From NCBI RefSeq assembly GCF_014851395.1, contig NW_024040041.1:13939742-14003741 (forward strand): a stretch of DNA of 64,000 nucleotides, written 5' to 3'. Below, piece after piece: positions 46,701 to 57,344 of the stretch; position 1 is the first letter of the stretch; each line of letters opens with the position of its first letter. Under the pieces are notes generated by a model. The model searched no databases. It was not told the DNA's origin and saw nothing but the letters and a program-made list of their open reading frames with translations. Source of the DNA: Micropterus salmoides (Eukaryota > Chordata > Actinopteri > Centrarchiformes > Centrarchidae). The position numbers and the translations under genes were made by a program.

Positions 46701-48026
46701 GGAAAGAGAAAAAAATAATTTGATGAATAAAATAATCTCATTGAATTTGTGCAGGTCCTCTGCTGCCACTGGCTTGGTGCATATTAGGAGAATGCCAGGA
46801 GTGGGAGAATGGAGTTAGGGTGGCACTGTACAAATAGTAATAATGTCAACATAGTTGACAGGGTACATCCTCCGAGAAGCATGAATGTGCTCACCAATTT
46901 GCAGTCGGCCCAGCATTGTCGCCTTGGAGCAATAGGTTGGAAAGAACACATAATAACCAGTGGGGCTAAAACTGTGTAATTATGTATTTACCTCTTGAAT
47001 ATCAGTACCCAACAGCCCAGTTGTGGAAAAGTCTTCATTGTCTACTTCATCCTCTTCATCTTCACTGTTGGATGCATTCCTCATGACATCTTCAATGTGT
47101 TTACTCCATCTCCTTTATTGTTGTTCTAAAGGTTAACAAAGGAAAAAACATGAAGGGTAAAATGCCAAGGAACATTTCAAGAAATGACAGGCTTGTCTTG
47201 TACCACAATTAATAGATATTAGATATTACTGTTTATGTGCAGGAAACTGTGATATGAGAATAATGGTAAACATCTATTTGACAACTTGAGGACAAAAGTG
47301 GAATGCTTATAAATATGTCTATATTTATTTAATGAGGTAGCTAGGTCTGAAAAAAATCCAATTTTGATCAGCAGGAAATTTAATTCTAACTTAGATAATA
47401 AATTAATAGTTTTAGTCATTTACAAAGTAAAAATACCAAACATTAGCTGGTTATAGCTACACAAATACTAAGAATTACTTGCTTTCCCTTCTTTCATATC
47501 ATTATAATATTAAAAAGATGTAAAAGCCTTTTCTGGCTGCTGATCTGATTCAGGAAGCTATTTGAAGAGATCATTATAGGCACTGGGAACTTCTGGTGGG
47601 TGTTATATATATAACATTTAAATGATTAATCGACAATGACAATATTAGTTGCAGTGTCAGCCTGATCATCATTCATACTGACCACATTTAGGTAACTGTC
47701 ATCACCATCCTCATTATTTGAACTTGAACTGCCATCTTCTTGGCTTCTCTGCATTTGAGAGACAAAGAGACGTTTTAGTCATATAGCTATTTGTAATGTT
47801 ACTGTTTGTAGACACTTCATTATGCATACATTTAAAATGAAGCCTCATCTTGATAGATAGCGCAAGACCAGCAGTAAATTACAACTGTCCTGTGTAATCT
47901 GACTTTGAACAGAAATAAAAGTGGTCCAAAGTAACTTACCTTTGCATTCCATCTGAACTTAGTTCTCCTTGGTACTGCGTCTGTGCCGCTTAAGTATCTT
48001 TTGTAAGGTCCTAGACGTTTTGCCAT
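43786..48026 (-). pseudogene. Tnp2-type CACTA transposase gene, broken
   Basis: Exons on the minus strand: 48026-47940 (basic MAKRLGPYKRY...), about 47748-47683, about 47125-46992, 46688-46554, 46449-46318 (Ser/Asp/Glu-rich), then the long exon from 45550. The core reads LYPGAPLSKGESVL, later LTLIWNCDGAPVFKSS and SIWPI (first catalytic Asp region), WFGPSKP, GFYGCDFCYHKGG and FHGTQYVPSQIA, the order seen in Tnp2/Transposase_21 proteins. Damage: a frameshift at about 45420 (between LTGEALTH and LEMFNIM), another at about 44330 with loss of a central stretch before HWGPLWATS, and one at about 44285. An active enzyme would cut and paste the element; this copy cannot. Confidence 0.78.
45914..46069 (-). 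mobile_element. Rex3-like (RTE) 3' end in a transposase intron
   Basis: On the minus strand it reads TGCGATGGACTGGCGACCTG and on to a GATG tandem tail (the CATC run at about 45926-45940), typical of fish Rex3 elements. It lies between the exons at 46318 and 45550. Confidence 0.72.
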
Positions 48027-48352
48027 TAATTCGCTTGTTGTGCACGGCTAAAAACATCTGCTGTTAACGTCAAACTGGACCGAGAGGTAGCCATATAAAA
48101 ATGAGGTAACGTTAGCCAACTACAGAAGCAAGCTAAATCTCCCGCTTAATCCCAACATGCTTTTCGATGCAGTCGCGCACCTCTCGCGATAGCAGGCCGT
48201 GCGATCCGTTTGCACCGTTTGCGTCGTTTGCGTCAAAGAGCTGTGGTTCGCGCGCATCTCACCCGACGGTACAGCATCTTTGATGTTAACTAACGGTCGC
48301 GGTTGCCAAAAACAAACATAATTGTCAGAGATAACATTAATTATCCTCCACA
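48027..48352. promoter_or_regulatory. Shared bidirectional promoter region
   Basis: The 326 bp between the two divergent ATGs contain a CpG-rich core (48170-48300, including CTCTCGCGA and GTTCGCGCGC) in otherwise AT-rich DNA, suggesting one promoter serving both transposon genes. Confidence 0.55.
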
Positions 48353-51300
48353 ATGGCATTTGCGATATATTATTTCAAGGACAAAACCGTGGAAGTTGGA
48401 AAAATTGATTGGATGAGTGTTGAAGACCAGCAAAAATCTTCAAAAATGGTCACAGAGTGCCCCAAACTGGAGGATGAAGATGGATGGATAAATGTTAAGT
48501 GGAACAAAGGCAGAAAAAAGAAAGATGGTCCGGCCTTTTTTCCTGCTAAGGTGTTAATGCTCGGGGGTAAATTTGCTAGCACTTAATCTGTCACCTAGCT
48601 TAATGTTAATGGTTAACTTCAAGGATTAGCATAACTGGGTTTGTTTTGTGTTTTTGGATGCTAATAATTTAAAATTGTGGATAATGTTAATTTAATATTG
48701 CCAACAAGCTGTCTGTTAGGGAGAGCTTAAAGACATAGCCCAAAGACCCAGTCGGGATTTTAATTTGCTCAGTGTAATTTACACAAACTCTTTTCACAGA
48801 CAACTACAGTGACCTTTGCAAGAAGAGGGAGGAATTCATAAAGGGTGAAGACATCTGGAACCAAACACTCAAGAGGAAGACAAAGCCAAACAGTAGGTGG
48901 ATGAAGGATGTGGAAGAGGAGGACGAAAGGCCAACAAAACAGGTAAGTTAAGTTAGTTTCCTTACTCAATATTGATGTTAAGAAAACTTAAACTGAAAAG
49001 CAAAAGCATATTTAAATGTAATCAAGGTTTAGCATCTTAGTTTGGCTTTTTGCTAGGGATTCTCCAGGGTTCTCCGTGTCTGATTGAAAACGCCTCCTCC
49101 GTCTGGCAATTCGGCTGTTTGCAGGTTTCCTTCGTTGTAGCTGGCGAGACCACGTGGCTTGGTCTGACCTCGGTGAAGTTGGCTCGACGAAAAAGCTTAA
49201 AATGGAACTTGGTCGTTCCTGAATTAGTCCAGTGTAACTTAATGGACTGATAACTTTAACGAACAAAAGGCCTGTTTGTTTCGCTGGCCGAGTCTGGGCG
49301 TTGCCTGGCGAGGCACGCCAAGCGCGTGCCGAAGCGTCCAGCGAGCAGAGCAGAGAGGAAGAGAGCCAACAGCGAAGAGAAGAGCGCGAAGCGAGGTCGC
49401 GTGTCGCTCTTTTGTTGCCTGGGGCGTGGTTCCCCAGGGGGTGTCTCAGGTTTCCCAAGGGACTGCCTTTCTAAACTTAATGTCTAAAGAAAAGAAATCT
49501 ATTTGCACGTATTATAATCAAATATTTTCCACAATCGAACCTTAATGGTTGAACGGTTGTATTGTTCTAGGCATTTGGTAACAGGAAACAATTGTCACAT
49601 AATTGGTCAGGATATTTATACATTTAACGGCATTTCCGACAAGGGCATGTAATACTTATTTCGGCCACTTGGGGGAGCTCAGGTTACATGAGGACAGCTT
49701 GGTTTACATTAGATGAAGGAGTGTCTTGCTGAAAATAAAAACGCTGCACAAGTAACTTCTTTTCAGCACTAATATCAACAACAGATAGCAACAACAGTTA
49801 ACATAACTACTCAAATAGAGGCAAACGTAATCAGGTAACTAAAGATTTAATTAAATGCTTTGAGTCTTTGGAGACTGCAGTCCTTTTTACATTGAAAGTT
49901 CAGTGTCTGGACCATGTCACACTTGGGTGAGACAGGGGTTTTCCTTTTTGTGGTAATAAAACAAAGAATAAGGTCAGTTGCCATGGAAACGTGTGTGGGG
50001 GGGCCAGTTTTGATAGGCTGTTCAGGGAGATGCCAATGGCTGGTTCGTGTCCCTTTGTCAGTTTAACAGTCAGGCCCCGCGTTATCAGCTTCGGAATCAA
50101 AAAGGTGCCAGTTTTATGGTCGGGATAGCACTTAGAGAAAGCAACTTTGACCTCTCCCCTTCTTCTCTGGGGAGGAGAAAGGAATTTAGAGTAGCTCCAA
50201 ATTTATTCAATATAAAATGCACAAATCCACACCGTTGTTCACTACACAACCAAAGAATACCGGCCAGATAGAAAAATAAAAAAATCTTTGCATCACTGAA
50301 AGTCAAAGCCTGAAAATGGCAGTTTCGTACACTTAACTTAAAGACATTGACATTAAAGATTGCCAGTCAATTTGGACCAACACCTTCATGTTGCCTAATG
50401 GGTGAACGCTGACAACATTCCCCCTTTATCCACCAAGTCATATAAATTGGAAGGTTTCCTTGGTTCATTAAATATTAGTGAAAGCCTTCGAAAAAAAGCA
50501 CAAAATTGTCAAAAATTGTTCCTATTTTTTTTTTATTAAATATAATCAGATGGCATAAAAAACTCTTAACATGTCTTATATTAATCTTTCTGAAACCTGC
50601 AGACAATCTAAGCTTTTGCACCCTGGTCTTATAATCATTTATATCTTCATTCTTTTAACAGAGCTTCCGGTAGTAGTAACAAAGTTGAAAGAAGTAATTG
50701 AAAAAGTCACACACCAGACCTCAACTTCTGCATCCAACTGGTCAACACCAACAGCATCTGTAGACTCACCAGCTTCTGCATGCGTTTCTCCTGAAGTGGT
50801 GTCTGATGATATGGTAACTAAATCTCATACATAGATATGTCACAGTCCATGTGTCAATATGTTGATTATAAAATTTGTCGGTAAATCTATAACGACTTGG
50901 CAGTGACTATACACATTACCTGGAAAATCTAAATATTCAACTGTGTGGTAAATGTGCATGTTAACTGGTTATTATGTATTGCCTAACCAGACAGGAAACC
51001 AAGGAGGTATTCCCACTTTTCCCACTAGAAAGGTTAATGTCAATGCAGACACTACACAGCCGTGTGGCAAGGTTCTCCCTTGCGTGGCACAGTAGCATTT
51101 TGCACTCTAATTCATGTTTTTTATTGGGAAATAAAACACCTCCCAGATTTCCCGTCTTGTCAGGGAATAATAACTTGGTTAATATGCAAAGTGCAGTGTT
51201 GATGAATACATAGATTTCCCGGGGAATGTGTATGATTGTATTTTCATAACTTTGTTGTGTAAAAACAATGTTAGACCAGTTACAATCTAAGTGATCAGTC

Positions 51301-52180
51301 TGTTATTTTGCAGGTGTCTCTTGTGCCAGGCTCTGATGTCAAAGTCCCTAGACGAAAGCTTAACTGTCTGGGGACTGCAAATCCATCGGTCTACATAGGG
51401 GACCTTGCTGTGCTTGTCTACGGCAGGGAAACGCTGTCCCATTCAAGTTTGACGGGGAGACAGTCTGGGGCACACAAAGACATGGAATCCAAGCCACAAC
51501 TCGATAACACAAAACTTGAAGCTATAGTTGGTGAGTGCATTTAATTAAAGGAAAATTTCATTAAAAATAAATTCCTAAGCATTACTCATACAGTTCTTTT
51601 TACAAACTGACTGTAGTGTTCCATGTTGGAGGTGACGGTGGTTCAATTACTGTTACCTCCAACATGGAAAAAAATGATACCTTTCAAACATTATGTGAAA
51701 AGTCTCTAATCTCTAAAAGTAGAATCTGGGATCATCAGTTCAGATTTGTGAATGTGGCAAACAAATTATGCAAACAATGCACACAAAAAGCCCACTTTGA
51801 TGATGCCCTAAAAACGCTTACCCTAATCTATGTAAAGGTAGGCGTTTAAAGGACATTTTCAGTTACATGTAAATATAGTATTTTGCAGATTGCATTAATA
51901 TTCAGAAACTTATCTGAAAAAAATACTCAAAAACTCAAGTTGAATTGCATATCCCTACATGCTCCTTTGACTGTTTATTGTGTTAATTCTGGATGGTAAA
52001 TTTGGTGATAGAGAAATCAGTTATAAAGTAATGTTTTGAGTTGTATTTGTGTTTTAACTCACAGGCCATGCTCTGTCGAAATTTCCTAACATCAGCATCC
52101 ATGATGTGAGACGCATCATAAGAAAAAAATGCAACAACGAAAGCTACACCAAGCAAGCTACTGCAAAGAAGACCGTATGA
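48353..52180 (+). CDS. BEN-domain protein gene within the transposon
   Basis: Exons by splice signals: 48353-48566 (MAFAIYYFKDKTVEVG..., with DGPAFFPAKVLMLG, phase 1), 48800-48942 (Lys/Glu-rich, phase 0), about 50662-50813 (Ser/Thr-rich linker), 51314-51530 and 52065-52180 (TGA at 52178). The last two join in phase 1 to give a BEN domain: VYIGDLAVLVYGRETL, HSSLTGRQSG, KLEAIVG|HALSKFPNI, DVRRIIRKKC. BEN domains bind DNA and chromatin. The exon 2 to exon 3 junction does not keep frame with the visible acceptor, so an exon may be lost or hidden near the nested repeat. An open stretch at 51617-51838 is probably intronic. Possibly a functional partner of the transposase. Confidence 0.72.
49030..50400 (-). 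mobile_element. LTR-like repeat in the BEN gene intron
   Basis: The reverse complement of 49120-49830 matches parts of 34980-35920 (the V11 insert), so the two copies are in opposite orientation. It is GC-rich around 49300-49440. Ends were not resolved. Confidence 0.55.
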
Positions 52181-52639
52181 AAAGAACATTTAGTTGTGTG
52201 GTTCCTCTGCCATTTAACAGGGCAGAAACTAGAGGAGTACAACCTCTTTGTGGGGAGCTAGTGACCCTACATATGTGTTTATACTGTTTGTTGAACTGGA
52301 CATCCAAAACAATATTTGTTTAGATTTGTAGAGAAAAAAACTATTTTCATTCCCGAGTTTTACCTTGTGTTCATGTATAGTTCGCTGGTTGTGTACATGC
52401 AAGTTAACATCAAGTCTGCATGCTTAAAGTACAGTTAATGGTTTATTTCAAGTATAAATACTATAAGCTAATGGGAAACTTAGTAGTATATTTTAAATGC
52501 AGAAACTAAAGAAGTACAACCTGTTTGTGGGTAGCTAGCTATGTGTTCGTACTGTGTTGTCCTTTGTTTGAACTGGACATCCAAAACAATATTTGTTTGA
52601 AAACTTTGATTTATAAAGTAAATGACTATTTTGACTCCT

Positions 52640-53255
52640 GAGTTTGTCTTGTGAATATTTATATGTTTAGTCCACTGGTAGAGTGAGTTAACATCAAGTG
52701 TACATAAAGTACAGTAAAAGGTATATTTCAAGTATAATACTAATATGTAAGTAGTAACCTAGTAGTACACAGCGCAAAAATAATATATAAATAGTAAACT
52801 ATAAGTATGATGTTAAGTTCACTGAAAGAAAACTTACAAGTACACTTATAGTATAAAAACTATTAAACTAGTAGTTTACTGAGTAGTATACTTAAAACTG
52901 TACTTTCATAAACTACAAATCCAGGCTAGAAGTATATAACTAGTAAACTAGCAGTATCTATAATATCTATAAGTTCACTTGTAGTACAACTGCAGTACAA
53001 AATAAAACTTGGATGTAAACTAGTTGTGAACTCAAAGTTTACCACTCTTACACTTTAAGTATACTTAAAAGTATACTTTTATATACTAAAAAGTGGGCCA
53101 ATTTAGTCCCAAGAAGTAATAAATTAGTACACTTACAAGTATGCTACTAGTACTATGATCTAAGTATACTTAGTATGTAAAGTATACTTGGGAAATATAC
53201 TTGAACGTTACTTAAGTTTACTTAGTAAAATAAACTTGAAGTATACTTTATTTTG
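52640..53255. repeat. Right subterminal palindrome array
   Basis: Dense AAGTATACTT, AGTATACTT and AAACTAGTAGTTTAC-type words through the last 600 bp of the element. Confidence 0.85.
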
Positions 53256-54351
53256 GTAAGGGGAACAATACCCGGGTTTTTTTCCTCAGTTTGTGGTACC
53301 ACAACGTTGGCGCGCTTGTTGGAGCTCAGCTGCAACCTCCCAGAAAAATATTTTCTGTACTCACGGTTCCTTGGTAACAGAAAGCTTATAGTGACAGTCC
53401 TTCTGAACCCTTCTGTCCAGTGGAGAGATGCTGATGCCTGAGGCTCCGTCCGTGCACAAAAACACAGACACCTCCGCCCTGCAGCGGCAAGAACCTGAGC
53501 ACATCTACTGCAGCAGCATGGGTGGCAGCATCCCACGCACACTGGCCAGAAATTCACAAACACTAATGAGCTTTACTTTATCTTGTCTAAACATGTCAAT
53601 TCCATTACAATTCGCAATGTCCATACTCACTCAGAAACTCGGCGACAAAAGTAGGTTTCTGGCTATGTAGTAGCAGTCTGCACGTGGCTATGGCGTTAGC
53701 TCCGCTTCAGTAGAATCTCAGTGGCCGATTTAACCAGCTCCAAAACACAGCTCACTCTCCCGCGCTAACAGGTCTCACACTGACAAAGGACAAAGGACAA
53801 GTAATATTATTAATCCTACGGAACCTACAACATCTCCCAGCTCTGAGCGTATCTATCCTCTTTCCTCGGCTTCTCTTCTTTTTTTTTTTCGTTTGTTTTC
53901 CGTTTTTTTTTTTTAGTCCCGCCCCCTCAAAACCCGGGAGACTGCAAAACTGCTTTCTGATTTGCTCTGATTGGATAATGAATAAAACTGACACCAGGCC
54001 ACCCAATACAAAAGAAAATGACCTGGGAGGTTCAAGGGCTACTCACAACATAGGATATTTGAACACCTCACAAATCATAACTTAATTAATACATATTAAT
54101 ACAAAAATGTACTACACACCAGGGACAAATGAACTGGCCCATATTTCAGGATATACTGTATTTCTATTAGCAGAACACAGAGGAAACAATCTATATATTT
54201 AACGGGGTGCTACATTTGCATTGAAATGAAAATATATGTAAAACAGAGGTGATTTCCAGGCATGTTTTCACTCTGCAGATATAATAACAGTCAACAGACT
54301 CTTCTATTGGCTCCAGATAGACCAACATTGATGCTTCATGTGTTTGATTCT

Positions 54352-54392
54352 ATGCAAACTCAGTGACCTTCCTTGTTACTCAGCTATAAAAA
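54352..54392 (+). promoter_or_regulatory. Family B promoter of V14
   Basis: ATGCAAAC 54352-54359, TATAAAAA 54385-54392; the nested insertion ends only about 140 bp upstream. Confidence 0.8.
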
Positions 54393-54445
54393 CTTCCCAT
54401 CAGGCTGTCAGTGGAGTTCACAGCACGTCACTTTCAACATAAACC

Positions 54446-54874
54446 ATGTTTTCTGCAGCTCTGCTGCTGCTGTTGGCAGCTGGATGTGAGTCTCTCTGGA
54501 TTTGACAAAGTCAGCATTTCTTCTTTTGCAGTATAACTTGATCATTTGTTACAAAACATTTTCTTTTTTAACAGGTGTGAAGTGTGAACAGTTGACACAG
54601 CCAGCCTCTGTGACTGTGCAGCCAGGTCAACGTCTGACCATCACCTGTCAGGTCTCTTATTCTCTTAGCAGCTACTGGACAGCTTGGATCAGACAGCCTG
54701 CAGGGAAAGGACTGGAGTGGATTGGAAGCGGATGTGATGGATGCACTTCAAGCTACAAAGATTCCCTAACGAACAAGTTCAGTTTGTCCTTAGACTCTTC
54801 CAGCAACAGAGCGACTCTAAACGGACAGAATGTGCAGCCTGAAGTCACTGCTGTGTGTTACTGTGCCAGAGAGC
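54446..54874 (+). CDS. IGHV: V14: family B VH, open but with unusual residues
   Basis: The leader exon is 54446-54485 and the V exon 54575-54874. The frame is open from leader to RSS, Cys23 in LTITCQVSY, Trp41 in AWIRQPAGKGLEW. CDR2 is GCDGCTS, with two cysteines. The FR3 end reads PEVTAVCYCARE where the family has PEDTAVYYCAR: the conserved Asp is Val and a Tyr next to Cys104 is Cys. The Asp loss removes the Arg-Asp salt bridge. It may fold poorly, or use extra disulfides; it is an ORF rather than a proven functional gene. Confidence 0.88.
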
Positions 54875-54913
54875 CACAATAACACAAACCATCAGCAGAC
54901 CTGAACAAAAACC
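54875..54913 (+). other. 23-bp-spacer RSS of V14
   Basis: CACAATA 54875-54881, 23-bp spacer 54882-54904, ACAAAAACC 54905-54913. Confidence 0.92.
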
Positions 54914-55546
54914 CCTCAGTGCCTGAACACTTGTAACATGAAGCCACCAGAGGAGGAGCCCTCAGACCACTAATGACTGCAACACCAGATCACTGTTAAA
55001 GAGAGAAATAGACATATTTAGCAACGAGAAAGTAAAAGGAATATCCCACAAGTTTTAGTTTTTTTAAATATATAGTCAAGGCATTTTCCAAAAAGTTTCT
55101 TCTCTCTCACAACCTTTATTACATGATTGTAGTAATCAAATTAGTATTGTTGGAAAAACTGTATGTATGTCAGATTTTCTTTATTGTAGTATGAAAATCA
55201 CTTTGTGGACTTTGGCTGGTGTTGCAACCTCCATTATTTATTATCAAGTTCAACAAATTAAAAACAACACTCGACGAGTCAGTGCAAAACATAGTTGTCT
55301 TCCACCTTTATTAGTATGACTGCAGAGAGGACTACAGTTTTCACTACAACTTGTTTTACACAACACAACAGAGATTATATGTCTGTCTCACACCAAAGAC
55401 ATGTGTATTATCCATTGCGCCGTCACCACCCGATAATAAAGCAATTATCTTATCTAATGTATTTGTCAACCTTTCACACAAATTATACTGAAACATAAAA
55501 CTCTTGGAGGAATCATTCATGTACAGTAAACATTCATACTCTAGTT
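54914..55546. other. Intergenic with decayed family A promoter and SINE scrap
   Basis: 55275-55333 resembles a family A promoter (AGTCAGTGCAAAACATAG, GTCTTCCACCT, GACTGCAGAGAGGA) with the octamer ATG changed to GTG and no leader. 55395-55432 is a 3' scrap of the SINE family. Confidence 0.6.
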
Positions 55547-55559
55547 TCACCAAACCATA

Positions 55560-56480
55560 ACCGAGATCCAAGTTAAATCCAATTCCTCACTATGAGGAGG
55601 AGCCAATGCACTACTGAGAGAGCACGGACCAGGTGGTCTGTAAACTATAACAAATAGAATTGGTTGCAGTGATTTCCAGCTTGGGTGTGAACAACTAAGA
55701 ACAAGGCTTTCAAATGAGTTATAATTTAGTTTAGGTTTAGAGCAGATTAGTAGGTTAGAGTCGAAGATAGCTTCAACTCCACATCCTCGGCCTGTGACTC
55801 GAGGAATGTGAGGAATAATATGACTGGGAGGGGTGGATTCATTTAGGCTAACATATTCTCCATCACCCAGCCAGGTTTCAGTAAGACAATATAAATCAAT
55901 ATCATAATCTGATATCAATTAATTTACTAGTACACCTTTAGAGGAGAGAGATCTGATGTTTAAGAGTCCACATTTAATTCTCTGATTCTTTTGCACTTGT
56001 CAACATTAATCTTAGTGACCTCTGATTGGCGTAACCAGAGTCATTACCACTGATGTGATTAACAATCTTTCTGTATTTACGTTTATCCTTAGCCAGCAGT
56101 TTCAAATAAGACTCGTGTCGCCCGCTCTGGTCCCAGGGATGCACTTAACTATGGCTGCTGGCTTCGCTAACTTCACGTTTCTCAAAATGGAGCTGCCAAT
56201 GATCAGAGTTGGTTTCTCAGCGGGTGTGTTGCTGAGTGGGGAAAATCTGTTAGAAACGGGAACAGGTTGGTGGTGACCACTTCTTCGGACAGTCACCCAG
56301 CCACCCCTTCCCGGCTGCTCGGGAGATGCCGGGGGATGTCTACCACAGGCTAACTCAGGTTACATGTTCAACTGGATAATTTCTTTGGATTGCCTGGATA
56401 ATCATGGTATCCATGTACTCAGGAGTTACAAATAATATTTAACATTTTTCTTAATTTGTATAGGGGTGTAGGGGTTTTCT
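55560..56480 (-). mobile_element. L2/CR1-like LINE fragment (copy 2)
   Basis: On the minus strand: esterase ORF1 (IIGSSILRNVKLAKP near 56200) and then ORF2 start (GLLNIRSLSSK near 55965) and apurinic endonuclease N-terminus 55918-55600 (DYDIDLYCLTETWLGDGEY, later FVIVYRPPG). Stops and a large 3' truncation make it inactive. It is the paralogue of 4940-5900, without the tail insertion found there. Confidence 0.8.
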
Positions 56481-56792
56481 TTTCCCTAATGTCCTGAAAA
56501 TGGTTTGACTTATGAACACTTTGTGAGAAAATTAACAGTATAACATGATGAACACATTTTAGTGATATTTGCTGTTTTTCTTTTAAAATGTATTTGAGTG
56601 AAAAAACTATTGCCATGTAGACTTAATAAAAAAGCAACTAAATTATGTAATGTTTGTCCACCTATTGTGTAAATTATAGTGAAACATGAAACTCTTCTCA
56701 TCACTCATGTACAGTAAACACTGATTCTCTAGTTTCACCAAACAGTAACTGAGATCCAAGTCAAATCAGTTCCACACTGTGAGGAGGAGTCA

Positions 56793-56800
56793 ATGCAAAA
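56793..56800 (+). promoter_or_regulatory. Family A octamer of V15
   Basis: ATGCAAAA, 80 bp before the ATG at 56873. Confidence 0.8.
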
Positions 56801-56872
56801 CTCAGATGTCTTCCACCTCTACTTATCTGACTGCAGAGAGGATGACAGAGAACAGTGGACACACAGTTTAAC

Positions 56873-57305
56873 ATGATGGACTATAGGACAGGACTGCTGC
56901 TTTTAACTGTCTGCTGGGCAGGTGAAGATCTTCACAGGTCTTTTATATCATATATTTGTGTCACCAGGTTATTTCACTTGATGTTTTTTATCCGCTTAAC
57001 AGGTGTTGATTGTCAGACTCTGACAGAATCTGAACCAGTGGTTAAAAGGCCTGGAGAATCCCACAGATTGACCTGTACAGCCTCTGGATTGTCATTTAGT
57101 AGCTACAACATGGCCTGGATCAGACAGGCTCCTGGAAAAGGACTGGAGTGGATTGCTACTGATCGGGGTAGTAACAGCAATTACTACTCTCAGTCAGTTC
57201 AAGGCCGGTTTACCATCTCCAGAGACAACAGCAAAGAGCAGCTGTATCTGCAGATGAACAGTCTGAAGACTGAAGATTCTGCTGTTTATTATTGTGCTCG
57301 AGACT
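56873..57305 (+). CDS. IGHV: V15: family A immunoglobulin heavy variable gene, open
   Basis: The leader exon is 56873-56921 and the V exon 57003-57305. Cys23 is in RLTCTASGL, Trp41 in AWIRQAPGKGLEW and Cys104 in AVYYCARD. CDR1 is about GLSFSSYN and CDR2 about TDRGSNSN. The mature N-terminus is VDCQTL where others have VDGQTL, adding an unpaired Cys. The block with the LINE upstream is a duplicate of 4940-6780 (V02). Confidence 0.94.
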
Positions 57306-57344
57306 CACAGTGACTGGAGTTGGTTGAGCAGCTGTACAAAAACC
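57306..57344 (+). other. 23-bp-spacer RSS of V15
   Basis: CACAGTG 57306-57312, 23-bp spacer, ACAAAAACC 57336-57344. Consensus. Confidence 0.95.

Larger units (their letters stand above)
42889..53263. mobile_element. CACTA-like (Tnp2-type) DNA transposon with accessory BEN gene
   Basis: Ends: CCCTTACGAAAAATAA at 42889 on, and on the minus strand from 53263 CCCCTTACCAAAATAAA, related inverted termini. Both subterminal zones are rich in AAGTATACTT-type palindromes (42905-43165; 52640-53255). Inside are a minus-strand Tnp2-type transposase gene and a divergent plus-strand BEN-domain gene. A Rex3-like tail and an LTR-like repeat are nested in their introns. The target duplication was not resolved. 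Total about 10.4 kb. Confidence 0.75.
42709..54214 (-). mobile_element. Outer LTR-like element split by the CACTA-like transposon
   Basis: Left edge TGTAGCCC (42709) and right edge, read on minus, TGTAGCACCCC (54214 down) form a TG...CA-type pair. Removing 42889-53263 leaves about 1.13 kb. The flanking cassette continues across it (AATGAAATAATGTG, then GCATTGAAATG), proving an insertion. A possible 4-bp duplication TGTG/TTTG is imperfect. It is probably a solo LTR in minus orientation, but the class is not certain. Confidence 0.5.

Noticed and set aside
49012..49458. A 148-codon minus-strand frame
   Set aside because: It falls in the GC-rich part of the LTR-like repeat shared with the V11 insert, and the other copy does not keep the frame.
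51617..51838. Possible extra exon of the BEN gene
   Set aside because: It has plausible splice sites, but the flanking exons (51314-51530 and 52065-52180) join in frame without it to give a continuous BEN domain.
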